Below, in pieces: positions 21,931-32,600 of a stretch of DNA of 64,000 nucleotides (position 1 is the first letter of the stretch; every line of letters begins with the position of its first letter). Where the stretch lies: NCBI RefSeq assembly GCF_028372415.1, contig NC_092875.1, positions 227,577,136 to 227,641,135 on the forward strand, written 5' to 3'. Both the position numbers and the translations under genes were made by a program. The DNA comes from Notamacropus eugenii (lineage: Eukaryota; Chordata; Mammalia; Diprotodontia; Macropodidae). The notes under the pieces were generated by a model. That model worked only from the letters and a program-made list of their open reading frames with translations. It searched no databases and was not told the DNA's origin.

Positions 21931-23572
21931 TTATAAGTGAGGTCCTCTGGTAAGGCGCAGGAGCAAGGGAGGGATGCCCACAATATCATAATACAGCAGC
22001 CCAATGTGTTTTTTCCTTTAATGAAACTTAAATTTGACCCTTCACAACTTCTTCCCTTTGCTCTTTGCTCTGCCCTCAAACAAGACTAATCCCTCTTCAT
22101 TCAGGCCATCATTTTTAAAAGAAAATTCCATTATATTTCCCTCTCTAAATAGTGAGCTGTTCAAATGGATATAGCTATAAAGGGTCAATGATGTGCATTT
22201 CAATACTCCTGGGAGACTGTTTTTTGTCAATTACTGGCTATATTTTATTTTGAGTATGTCACCTGAAAGTATTTTTGAATTCCTGGATATCAGGAAATCA
22301 AACCTGAGATATGCTACTGTTGTTCAGCTGTTTAACCATATAGGAATATTTTAAAAATCATCATCACCCACTTAGATGTACTGTTACTGAAAAGAAAAAT
22401 CCAAAGCATGTTATTTTGTTTTAAAGATAAAAAAGGTGAGGAAAGAATTAGAGAAAGAATGGAGAGAATTGGGTTCAGGTGCCTGTTTATTCACTATCTA
22501 TTTGGATCCCCCTGGTCAAGTTAATTAATTTTCTTTTGACCTTAGTATTTTAATTAGCAAAAAGAGGGCATTGGGATGACAACATAATGAAAACATGAGC
22601 TTTTACTGCTGCAAAAGAGTAGTTGACAAGAGCTGACAGCTATTTCACTCTGCCTACTGGCATTTTTAGGGCTTTCTTGAGGTTACTGCAAGACCCAGGC
22701 CACAGGAATTTCTGGAGGGTACGAGTGAGGGTTGAAGGGGAGGGATATACCTCTAACAAGCTTTTAAATTTAATCTGCATTAACATTTTCTCCGTTTCTT
22801 TCTTAATTCTAGACTATCTATAAAACAGTAAATCAAACCATTTGCCAATTTCTAATGAAAATTTAACAAATGATTGAGTTCAAACTGGCCCTAGCATACC
22901 CTCGACTCTGCATAACTGGCTTGGCCTCATACTACTCGGAGATGATGGTTCTCTGAAAATAAAATGCCAGAATGTTTTTCTCAGTCTCAAAAAGACTCAG
23001 AAGGCAGCACTGGCCTATATGAGGGGCTCTCTGCATTTAGTGTGAGGGACCAAGAAGTAAGCAGTGCTTAATTATATTAACTCAGCTAGGAGAAGGGATA
23101 AGGACCAATGGGGAAGGTGAGCAAGTTGACAAGTCTTTAGAACTGCCCGAGAGGTCCTTCTGTTTGTTGACTGGACATAGCAGTAAGGCTGAGTTAAAAA
23201 AATAAAACAAATTAAGTAAACACACAAAAACATACTGGAAACTTTTGACTTACTCCAATGGCATATAGGTCCTTTTCTATCTCACTATAATGTCCTTAGT
23301 TATTCCTTACACTTTGCGATTTTCTCCATTACAAGTTCAATATATCATCAATTGGTGTAAGAAATTAAATTGGAGTTTGGAGGGAGTTTTGTGAAAGTCA
23401 CAGATGACACATAATGGTCAGCAGATGACAAAGAAATAAGTTTAGAAACTCAGAAATGCATAAAATATGTATAATATTATGTAATATCAGCATATTTCAT
23501 CTTTCAATACCATAATAATTCAGACTTCTTTGGTACAAAGAGAGGGCCAAAAATTTTACTTGGTTTTTCCAG
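21931..23572. other. unassigned sequence
   Basis: No repeat recognised. A short acceptor/donor pair around 22669-22717 brackets only 49 open bases and is not called. Confidence 0.45.
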
Positions 23573-23753
23573 ATCAATGAGGCATCACACCCCTAACCCC
23601 CTTATTGTGGATGAGATAGCTCTATATCAATTTCCCAAAGAAAAAGTGAATGGTGAAACTAATAGTGCACATAGGTACAATAGCAGCAGAAGACAGAGGA
23701 AGACTCCAGGCTTCAAGAGCAGAAAAACTAGTAAAATACTGAGCTATCCACAG
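23573..23753 (+). other. weak candidate exon
   Basis: A strong acceptor (tacttggtttttccag, ending 23572) precedes 60 open codons (pieces NPLIVDEIALYQF, KVNGETNSAHRY, KTPGFKSRKTSKILSY) and a weak donor (CCACAG then gtcaga). The peptide is low in complexity and not recognised. Could equally be non-coding or chance. Confidence 0.2.
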
Positions 23754-24874
23754 GTCAGATGAGACAGACAGAGACAGAGCCAGGGAGAGCTGGAGAAAAT
23801 GAATACCAAGGAGCAAAAGGGGACAGATCTACAATATGGAAGAGTACTGTACTATTTACTTAACTCCTCTAGTGAATCATGTGGACTGTGAAGATCCAAG
23901 GAAGGGGAAATCAAATCTCTAGCGCCTCCAAGGTCTTTCCACACTTGGTGGAGGGGGTACAGTGTTGATCCCAGAAAAGAGCTATACTTTTGAATATTCT
24001 GAATATACTTCTGAGGAAAGTGAGACTTTTAGTAGGAGTAGGTTGCTTTATTCCCTTGATACTCCTAGCTTTCATCCTGCTTAAAGGTGATTCAACACCA
24101 GCAAGGCACCATGAGTATCAAGAAAGAAGAAAACGTTTGCTTGACTCTCTGTGGTCTTTTTTATGAGTCTTTTTTGTACTACGCATTGTAGTTTCATGAA
24201 ATCTTTTATACATTCCATGCCATATTGGCCTTATTTGCTTGCAGCATAACTTTAATCACATTCAGTTACTCTGAGCACTTTAAGTTCTTAGTGGAGACAA
24301 AACAAACTGTATAAATTATTTTTAGTAGAAACCTACAAAGTCAAACTTTGCCCATCTGTCAGAAATGAGAGAGCTAGTAATCCAATCAATAAAGAGGTTT
24401 GGGGTTTTTTTTGGCATGAGAGGTGAGCTAATAAGAATACTGGTTCTATATTAAGAAGCGTTTGGGATCTTGGATTTTGAAATTTATTTTGTATAGCTTT
24501 GAGGAAGGCAGTTGACCTAATGCAAGCTTGTTTTCCTCATCCAAAAATTCAGGGCATTGGCAAAGATAATTTTTAATAGCAGATTCTTTCTAATTGTTAT
24601 ATATTTTGATTCTGTCACTATTATCAGCTTTCAAGTCACTTCCATCTATAATAATTATAGAATTTAAGGTTTAGTGATTTATCAAGGATTAGACAGAGTA
24701 AAACAGAATACTATTACAAATTGTAGACTGATTCTTGGTCTTGAAGGAAGGAACTTTATATTATAACCACAAATTTTCAAAAAGATCAATGGCTAGACTT
24801 CCTTAAAGCTCAATTTTCTTTGAAAGGGATGATGTTGAATGGAAATTATTTACTTTTTCTTCTATCAACAAGAA
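23754..24874. other. unassigned sequence
   Basis: AT-rich, no repeat or gene recognised. Confidence 0.4.
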
Positions 24875-25050
24875 AAGGTCATAGAGTTGGAAAAGACCTT
24901 AATGATCTTCTAGTGCAATTTCATTTATAAATAAGGAAATTGTGGAGCAGAGAAGTTGAGTGACTTGCCATTGGTCACAATGAGAGCAGACCAAGATTTG
25001 AATGAGATCTTCTGACTATGAATTTAGTGTCCTACATGACCCTCTTAGTT
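24875..25050 (-). mobile_element. MIR3-like SINE with L3/CR1-type tail
   Basis: Plus strand: aaggtcatagagttggaaaa, gaccttaatgatcttctagt, ataaggaaattgtggagcag, gttgagtgacttgcc, gaatttagtgtcc. Confidence 0.75.
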
Positions 25051-25137
25051 AGAAGTATTCACATGGCAATATATAGTGTAGCTATTCCCTAGCAGTTGGA
25101 GCAGAAAAAGCACAAATTTTACTTTAAATTAATATAC

Positions 25138-25396
25138 ATCAAATGGTAGCTAAATGGCACAGTGAATAGATTGCTGGATCTAGAGTCAGAAAGATTCATC
25201 TTCCTGAGTTCAAATCTGACCTCAAGATACTTATTAGCTGTGTGACCTTGAACAAGTCCCTTAACCCCTCTTGTCTCAGTTTCTTTATCTATAAAATGAG
25301 CTGGAGAAGAAAATGCAAATCATTCCAATATCTCTGCCAAACAAACCCCAAATGGGGTCACAAAAAGTCAGACACAGCAGAGCAACAAAAACAAAA
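25138..25396 (+). mobile_element. CORE-SINE with RTE/BovB-type tail (Mar1-like)
   Basis: CORE/tRNA head (ggtagctaaatggcacagtg, gagttcaaatctgacctca, attagctgtgtgaccttgaa) joined to gagctggagaagaaaatgc, cattccaatatctctgcc, ccaaatggggtcacaaaaag, tcagacacagcagagcaac. The last part matches the BovB/RTE 3' tail (ggggtcgcaaagagtcggac type), so an RTE is the likely mobiliser. Confidence 0.9.
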
Positions 25397-25567
25397 GTAG
25401 TATGTATTCCTCTAGAAAAAAGGGGTTTTTTGGACATCTTTAGAACAGATAAAAGCTTCACCAGGTCCATCTGGAGTACAGGGAATCTGAGTAAATGTGT
25501 CTCACTGTCAGAAATATCTATAGGTTTATGGAATTCTCTGTCACCTTTCAAACTCAGTGCTAAGAAA

Positions 25568-25745
25568 TATATCAATCAATCAACCAATCACCAACCATGT
25601 TTCACATACTATTCTTAGTAATGAGGATAAATACATATCTCAGTCTCCACTCGAAGAATTTATACCATTCTAGAAGGAAACAATATATACGCAGAGAAAT
25701 ATATTCAAAATATAAACTAGATAAATGAAAAGTAATGCTGGGGAG
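25568..25745 (-). mobile_element. L2 3' end
   Basis: Reversed L2 tail: atcaatcaatcaaccaatca, then catactattcttagtaatga, ttataccattctagaaggaa, acaatatatacgcag. Confidence 0.6.
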
Positions 25746-25769
25746 GTGTTCTCTCTCTTTTTCCTATGT

Positions 25770-26470
25770 AATATTTTATTTTTTCCAGTTATGTGTAAAA
25801 ATAATTTTAATATTCTTTTTTTAAATTTTGAGTTCCAAATTCTCTTTCCCTCTCCCCACCCCACCCTCACATTGAGAAGGCAAGCAATTTAACATAGATT
25901 ACACATGTGTAGTCATGAACAACATATTTCCATATTAGTCACATTGTGAAAGAAAACACAGACTAATATAATAGTAATAAAGCAAGAAAAATAAAGAAAA
26001 TTTGAAAAAGAAGTATGCTTTAATCTGCATTCAGACTCCATCAATTCTTTCTCTGGAAGCGGATAACATTTTTCATCTTCAGAATTGTCTTGGATCATTA
26101 TATTGCTGAGAAGAGCTGAATCATTCATAGATGATCATCTTACAATATTGCTGTTACTGTGTACAACATTCTTCTGGGTCTACTCATTTCACTTTGCATC
26201 CATTCATGTAACTCTTTCCAGGATTTTCTGAGAACATCCTGCTGGTCATTTCTTATAGCACAATAATATTCCATCTTAATCATAATTTAGCCATTCCCTA
26301 ATTTATGGGTATCCTCTCAATTTCCAATTATTTTCCACCACAAAACAAACTGCTATAAATATTTTTGTACATATAGATTCTTTTCCTTTAAAAAAAAAAT
26401 CTCTTTAGGATACAGACCTCGTAGTGCTAATGCTGGATTAAAGGATGTGCATGACTGGGAAGCTGGACCA
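25770..26470 (-). mobile_element. 5'-truncated L1 3' end (older subfamily)
   Basis: Reversed L1: a T/A-rich start, ccctctccccaccccaccct (the G-rich UTR tract reversed), attctttctctggaagcgga, tggatcattatattgctgag, cattcttctgggtctactca, tttcttatagcacaataata, tttttgtacatatagattct, gctaatgctggattaaagga. Same type as 41.9-43.4 kb. Confidence 0.85.
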
Positions 26471-27039
26471 CCTCTACCTGTTGCTTAGAGTTAAGAGCAT
26501 AAATTATGCTGACCAGAAACCTAGTCAGATGCAAAGATTGATGCAAGGAGTTTTGTCAAAATTATATATCTCAAGCAACTCATATGTCTTATCTGAAAAC
26601 TGTCCCCATAGTCATCAATCAGTTACTATTTTCATGTTCCCTTGATTGAATACAGGCACTTAGGGGAAGTGGGACACATCTTTTTTTCTGAATTCAGAGG
26701 AATGCATCTGTTTGTTCTGCCCTCCTAACTAGAGAGCCTCTAATCTTTCCTCTAATTAGAAATCAAATTACCTAATCTTATGTCCTGGTTTAAATATTTT
26801 CTTTTAATACATAGAAATCTGTCTTTCCCTGTGTTGAGTTCAGTGCCAAGAAGAAAAGAACTAGTCCCAATTTGTTATAAATTGGTATACAATGCTTAAT
26901 AAATTCATATGCTCAGAAGCTCAAAATTTGGTTTTAGATTTCACCTGCCACAGAGGTAATGGTGAGAAGTGACACCATTTCAGGCCAAGGGTGGCTATCA
27001 GTGATCAAGTACAAGAATGAGGAGAAAGGAAAAAATAAT
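26471..27039. other. unassigned sequence
   Basis: Nothing recognised. Confidence 0.4.
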
Positions 27040-27242
27040 CATTCATTACATGCTCATTGTGTGCTAGCCACTGTGCTAGGCACTTTACAAATATTATCTC
27101 ATCTGATCCTTCTGAGGAATCTGTGACAGACAGAGGCTAAATGACTTGCCCAGGGTCATACATCTAGTAATTCTCAGAGGGCTTATTTGAACTAGTCTTC
27201 TTAACTCCAGGCCACAACATTATCCATTGCTCCACTTAATGG
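27040..27242 (-). mobile_element. MIR-type CORE-SINE
   Basis: Plus strand: gctagccactgtgctaggca, ctttacaaatattatctcat, gacagaggctaaatgacttg, cccagggtcatacatc, ttatccattgctccactta. Confidence 0.85.
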
Positions 27243-27329
27243 TCTATAGAAAAATGAATGTGTAATCACCCTGAAAAGAGAGGCTCTAGTTTATCCTTGA
27301 GAAAATCAGGAACTAAACCTTCTTAAACA

Positions 27330-27895
27330 ATGGAGTGAACTCCAATGGTCAGAACTGTGCTTTGGGAATATAAATTTAGCCTTTGTGTAAAGAACAAATT
27401 AGAGGTGAAAGATTGTATCAAGGAAATTGATTAGGAGGCTCTTAGAATAATCTGGGCCAGAAGTAATGAGCATTTGAACCAAGGGAGTTGTGGAGTGAGT
27501 GAAAAAGAAAGGGGTAGATATGAGAGACTTTGCAGAGGCCTAATTAAAAAGGCTTAGCAATTAATTGGCTGTGAGTGGTAAGTGAGAATGAGGTTAAAAT
27601 TAACTCCTCAGGGGTGAACACAGGTCACTAGGAACATGGTAGAACCCTCTAAAGAAGATTTGCCTTGAATTCTTCTAAAGGAAGAAATTATTTGAGGGTG
27701 CCTAGGCAGAGATGTTTAGGAGGCACGTGGAAATCAGGAGCCAGAACTGAAAAAACAATGAGGCACAGACCATATTATGAGGGAGATATTGTGGACTTGA
27801 TATTTCTAGGACTTTGTGAATTCTGTGAACTGGGAAGGTCTAAGGGTGAGGGACTGACTCTCAAACAATCCCAATCTCTGTAGACTAGATATTTA
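27330..27895 (-). mobile_element. L2 3' region
   Basis: Reversed L2: gattaggaggctcttagaat, agtgagtgaaaaagaaaggg, gatatgagagactttgcaga, aattaattggctgtgagtgg, gtgcctaggcagagatgttt, ctttgtgaattctgtg. A 72-codon open stretch here is part of the repeat. Confidence 0.75.
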
Positions 27896-28049
27896 GATCT
27901 CAGGGCCATCCATTTAATTTCCCTTTATCTAAATATGTGCAAAAAAATACTTTCTTCCTCTTCAAGCTTTCTCATAGTGCCTTAGACCTCCCCTTTGCAT
28001 TTACCATATGCATTTATCTAATAAGAATTTATTAAGAATTTGCTATGTC

Positions 28050-28232
28050 AGCATGACTATAGTGAAAATATACTCAATAGGAAAGTATATGTAGAATCTA
28101 TACAGAATTGTATGCAGTCGTGGGGAGGGAGGGGGGAGGGGGGGGTAGGTGGGGGGGATAAAATCACAATTGTATGGCAGTGATTGTTAAACATTACAAA
28201 ATAAAAAAAAAAAAGATTAAAAAAAAAAAAAA
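28050..28232 (+). mobile_element. short L1 3' end inserted in L2
   Basis: Only the last 180 bases of an L1: gcatgactatagtgaaaata, acagaattgtatgcagtcg, a long G-rich tract, ggcagtgattgttaaacatt and an interrupted A-tail. Flanked by the 16-bp duplication aagaatttgctatgtc at 28034-28049 and 28233-28248, with a target like ATT/AAGA, fitting L1 endonuclease cutting. Confidence 0.93.
28122..28158 (+). repeat. G-rich tract in L1 3' UTR
   Basis: Thirty-seven bases of G runs (gggg, ggg, gggggg, gggggggg and others) broken by single A or T: strong potential to form a G-quadruplex. L1 3' UTRs commonly carry such a tract. Confidence 0.85.
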
Positions 28233-28404
28233 AAGAATTTGCTATGTCCAAGGCACTGTGCTAATTGTTGGGAATACAAAAGCAAAATCACAAAAGGTTC
28301 CTACCCAAGCAAAGTTTATAATCTCCTGAGGAGTTTATGTATTCTAATTTGTGTATGTCTTCCATCTGGCCTATTAGAGTATAGGCCACACTACAAACTG
28401 CTTA

Positions 28405-28600
28405 TTAGTTCAAGTGCTTATTACATCTGGTATGGATTATTGCCATAGCTTCCTAATCAATGTCCCTCTATTCAAACATTGCCCTCTCTAACCCGGACTT
28501 TACACAATTGCCAAATGAACATTGCCAAAGTACAGTTCTGACCATATCCCTCTACTCTGATAGCTCCGTTATGTCATCTCTCATATTTGTACATATAGCA
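28405..28600 (+). mobile_element. L2 3' region, internal part
   Basis: Sense L2: atggattattgccatagctt, ctaatcaatgtccctct, cacaattgccaaatgaacat, aaagtacagttctgaccata, tccctctactctgatagctc. Confidence 0.75.
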
Positions 28601-28604
28601 TCAA

Positions 28605-28670
28605 CCAATATATAGAGATATATACATAGATAGACACATGCACATATATGCACATATATACGCATGTGTG

Positions 28671-28709
<39 letters not shown>

Positions 28710-28726
28710 ATACACACACACAATGG
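28605..28726. repeat. compound TA/CATA/TG microsatellite
   Basis: tagagatatatacatagat, cacatatatgcacatata, (TA)n then (TG)n and (CA)n. Confidence 0.95.
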
Positions 28727-29149
28727 AATTGAGTAAGGACAGAACTGAATGCACATTAGTTCCTGTGATATGTGCAGTCTCTAGTCATGCATGTTGTATG
28801 TGCCTCTTTTCATTTTAAAAAAGAGTCTCTTTATATTGTCCAATATAAGCACGTCATTTTGATTCCTTTGTCCCACTTTATTATCGGTTTGGAAGTGACT
28901 GGGAAAAAGAGAACTTTTCAAGGATGTGGGGTACAATGGAGAGAAAATAGACACTTGAAGTGTCATGGAGTTGTTGGAGTTGGCTGATTGGTTATCACCA
29001 GAGGGGACCACCTACAAGGGATCTGGCTCCCCAGTATCTAAGGAAAAAGAGGACTTTGACTTATTTAGGGCTAGAAGTAAGATGTAACCAGGAGGCTCTT
29101 AACAATTACCTAGTTGAATTTAGAAGAGAAGCCCACTTCCTTGGAGAAT

Positions 29150-29388
29150 CAAGCATCTGGGTGGTACAGTACATAGCGCACTGGAATTAGAACTGAGTTC
29201 GCATTCTGTCTCAGACATTTACTTTCTGTGTGACCATAGGTTATCATACACCTTGGTTTTGTTATCTGTAAAATGGAGATAACAAAGCATCAATTTCCCA
29301 AGGTTGTTGTGAGGATAAAATGATATAATATTTGTGAAACTTTTAAAAATTTTTAAGTACTATACACATACTAGCTATTCTTCTTATC
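29150..29388 (+). mobile_element. CORE-SINE (MIR-like, L2-type tail)
   Basis: atctgggtggtacagtacat head, ctgtctcagacatttacttt, ttgttatctgtaaaatggag, aaggttgttgtgaggataaa, gatataatatttgtgaaact, atactagctattcttctt. Confidence 0.88.
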
Positions 29389-29502
29389 AAGTGAGAGATG
29401 TATTAGAATAGGCCAGATTCTCTGACTTTACCTTGTAATGTGAATTGTTTATCTAGATATGATTTATATCTCAGACCTTTCACATTGTAGTGTAGGTAAA
29501 TT

Positions 29503-29618
29503 TTTATGTATATATATATATATATGCATATATATATGCACACAAATATATACACATATATACATATATATACAAATGCATATACATATACACACATGTG
29601 TATATATACACACAAATA
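29503..29618. repeat. compound TA/CA microsatellite
   Basis: tatgtatatatatatatatg followed by many atacacatata units. Frames over it are artefacts. Confidence 0.95.
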
Positions 29619-30609
29619 ACTTTTCTTTTACTCGATCCCTTATTTCTAGACATCAGTTGGGGAAAAGTCCTAGGGAATGCCACTCTTCCTGAGGCTTTCT
29701 TACTGGACCAGATGATTTACCTACCCTGCCACACTCTAAAATCTCAGGAAGGATTCATAAGCTGTCATTTTAAAATGCACAGAAACCACAAATGTCATGC
29801 AAATATATGCTACAGGAAAACAGGCTACCTTTAAAGGTAATAGCTGCAGAGCTTATAGTGCTCAAGTAGCCTAATAAAGGTCAATGAATACAGAAGGGAT
29901 GATTAAGCAGGGAGACCAGAAGCATACAAAGCTTCATAGGTGAGCTGGAGAGATGTAGGTTAATTGCCTGGCCCCTCTTGGAGCACCAAAACAAGCTTAT
30001 TCCTAATTCAGAACAGGTTGCCTGTTGTCAGGGTAATGTCTTTGTAAACATTTCTACATTCTAAAAGAGAACATAATTTCTGTTTCTCTGGTGTCTTCCT
30101 TCATTTATTGCTGTCTGAATTGAAAAGGCAGATGTTCGATTCAAGGAATTGTCTCCAAGGGTGGTTGGTTTGAGGTAAAATACTTAATAAATTAAAGTTT
30201 AGAGAGTAAGAAAATGCTACTTACGGAAAAGGACTCTATTAATACATTGTGGGAGAAAATAGCTCAGCCTGGTGGTCCTTAGCATTGGTTTTAGGAGAAT
30301 TATGTGATTGGAAAGGAAGACTTTTGTCTTGTGTGAAGACTATATACTGGCTAGGCACCACACTGAATGACAAAAGGAGAAGAGTTTTGGATATCAAACA
30401 GAATCGCGGGATATAATTACTGAGTTAGTCTTATGTGTGAGTCAAATTCAGTTCCTGGAAACCAGTCTACTGACTTGACCTTGCCACCACCACCCCCTTG
30501 TAGCTCTTATGTATTTGTCAATGTCTCATCCTATCTTTGTACTCCTCTGGAAAGGGGGAGGTACTCTAAAACACTAATACCAATGGCCAGAAAATATATA
30601 CTTATTTTT
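29619..30609. other. unassigned sequence
   Basis: No repeat or gene recognised in about 1 kb. Confidence 0.4.
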
Positions 30610-30689
30610 CCTGTGATTCTATTGATTCACTAACAATATTTACTGAAGACAAAGTCTCCTTCTCCTGCCACCTTTGCCTCCTGAATACT

Positions 30690-31300
30690 CATTGCTATTC
30701 ACCTCAATCCTAGTCTCTATTTTCTTCCCTCTCTTCCATTGTGCCCTCTGGAATCCTTGCACTCTCATTAACAAACTACTTTCAGTTTTGCTCTTCGTAT
30801 TCTTTTCCATTATCTTGTTTTCACAGAAAATTAGCTCAGTTTCCAAGACAGAGCATAGCTTCTCCTCTCCAGAGAAGGCTGTTTGAACCTTCACTCATTG
30901 TTCCCCAACACAATGAACCAGGAAGAAGAATTGGTATTCTTCTGCTATTTTCAGACCACATGTCTGCTATCATCACTTAGTAATTTTTTCTTTAAAGTGA
31001 ACTCTATTTGCAGTATCTCATCTATGGTATATCGCCTGGTTCAGATCTTTGTTGCTATGATCTGTCTCTAAGTTTTTCTTCATCCTTTCTCAAGGAGTTC
31101 AGCACCTGGCTCAGTCTTTCCTTCCAGCTCAGAATGCTGGGGGAATTCAATATAATTTCCCTTCAAACACCATGGTTTCCTAGTTCATCAACCTCCTCGG
31201 CTCCCAAGACTGACAGTTTCACTCTAACTAGCACCCATACCTCTTTAACCTCTTTGATACTGAACTCAAAAATTCCCTTTTTTAAATCATTATAATGTCC
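30690..31300 (+). pseudogene. L2/CR1-type endonuclease remnant
   Basis: Three short open pieces in order match the N-terminal endonuclease of L2/CR1 ORF2. CALWNPCTLINKL at 30740-30778 fits the family start (CALWNARS..NKL). NEPGRRIGILLLFSDH from 30912 fits the GRRGGGVGLL segment. LGEFNI (GEFN at 31140-31151) fits the catalytic GDFNI, with the Asp replaced by Glu. These lie in three frames with stops between, so the copy is dead. No reverse-transcriptase part is seen downstream. Confidence 0.5.
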
Positions 31301-31435
31301 TAGCATTCCCTCTTTTCCTCATTATTTCCAAACCTCTTCTTTGTCCAAACTGTTCCAAAATTTCTCTTTTCTCCTCAAACCTCTAATGATTCTTCCTCTC
31401 ACTCCTTATAATTTGGAATTATGTGTAGAATGTAA

Positions 31436-31500
31436 CATATAGAGATATAGATATATATCTATATACGTATATAGATATATATCAATATATATCGATATAC
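31436..31500. repeat. TA/GATA microsatellite with local palindromes
   Basis: agatatatatctatatacg, tatatagatatatatcaata and tatcgatata form overlapping self-complementary stretches. Confidence 0.85.
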
Positions 31501-32175
31501 TTTGACTGAAGTATTCCAGTGGTAGGCATATACCTCAAGAAGGTCAGTGATAAAAAGAAAGGCTCTATAGGCACATACACACACACATAGAAAACATCAC
31601 TTTCTATAATAGTAAAGAAATGAAAACAAAATTGATGCTTTTTAACTGGGGAATGGTTAAACCATTTATGGCACATGTTAGTAATGGAGTTTTATTGGCG
31701 TATAAGAATAATGGATATCATGAATACAAAGAAATGTGAAGAGACCTATCATGAAATAATATGAATTTATATGAAATAAGTAAGCTGAACCAGAAAAACA
31801 GTATATTAAATGACTATGACAGCATAAATAAAAGGTCAACAGCAACAAAACAATTGAAACTGAATGCTATGGAATTATAATGACCAAACTTGGCCATAAA
31901 GAAGAAATATAAGAAGGCATTTCATTCCCTTCTTAGCAAGGATAGAGTACATGGATGTAGAGTATTGTCGTATTTTTTTGAAATGCTCTTCAGTTTTTTT
32001 GGATCATATATGTGTGTGTATATGTATGTATACATGTATAGACATGTGTATATTTGTGTATATATATACATATATATACACACACACACACACATATATG
32101 AAAAAATATCTTTTCTTTTCTATAAAATGTTTCCCTAGGAGAAGGATTTGGACAGATAAATTAGGGTAAATTATT
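31500..32175 (+). mobile_element. 5'-truncated L1 3' end (older subfamily)
   Basis: gaagtattccagtggtaggc, atatacctcaagaaggtcag, gctttttaactggggaatgg, gtaagctgaaccagaaaaac, aacaattgaaactgaatgct, gaccaaacttggccataaag, agtattgtcgtattttttt. Contains a TA/CA microsatellite at 32010-32098. Confidence 0.85.
32010..32098. repeat. compound TG/TA/CA microsatellite
   Basis: atgtgtgtgtatatgtatg through (CA)n, inside the L1 3' UTR. Confidence 0.95.
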
Positions 32176-32184
32176 AGGGATTGT

Positions 32185-32600
32185 TTCACAAATGATACAC
32201 AGGAGGCAATGGAATGTTTGGACTCCAGCCTCTTGATCTGGGCACATGGGAGAGATAGGAAGACAGCTTCAGAGGGGTTAATAATCTTACTTTATTCTAA
32301 TCTAGTCTTCTCAAAAGGGGTAATAACAGCACCAGCTCCTACAGCATTCCCTAATCACCCTTCTCACACAGTCCAGGGAGAAAGGGGATGGGGGAGGGGG
32401 CAACTACCCCTATGTCTCTATGGGGTCATTTGAGACAGGCATAGCATTCCAGTTTGTGCACTCCCCTAAATCCCCTCAAGCCTCAACGGAAGCCGATTGA
32501 AGCACACACAGCATTATACTGTCATCTTCCCCCATGGGTTCCCCACTCACTGACCATTGCTCACTTGCTTTTTTAGGGCAACAGACAAAGAAGGCGTCTT
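32185..32600 (-). mobile_element. candidate LTR fragment
   Basis: On the minus strand the order ttgagaagactagattagaa, taaagtaagattattaaccc, ctgaagctgtcttcctatct, gatcaagaggctggagtcc looks like an AATAAA signal followed by U5, with a GC-richer U3-like block upstream (32340-32600). Ends, target duplication and internal genes were not found. Confidence 0.3.

Larger units (their letters stand above)
28012..28345 (-). mobile_element. L2 3' end, host of an L1 insertion
   Basis: Reversed L2 tail gaatttattaagaatttgct is cut after 28049 and resumes at 28249 with caaggcactgtgctaattgt, tgggaatacaaaagc and gtttataatctcctgagg. Confidence 0.85.

Noticed and set aside
22669..22717. Acceptor and donor pair around a 49-nt open segment
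   Set aside because: Too short to be distinguished from chance; nothing else supports it.
25285..25618. Open frames of about 100 codons on both strands
   Set aside because: They lie over a Mar1-like SINE and adjacent L2; transposon DNA read in a random frame.
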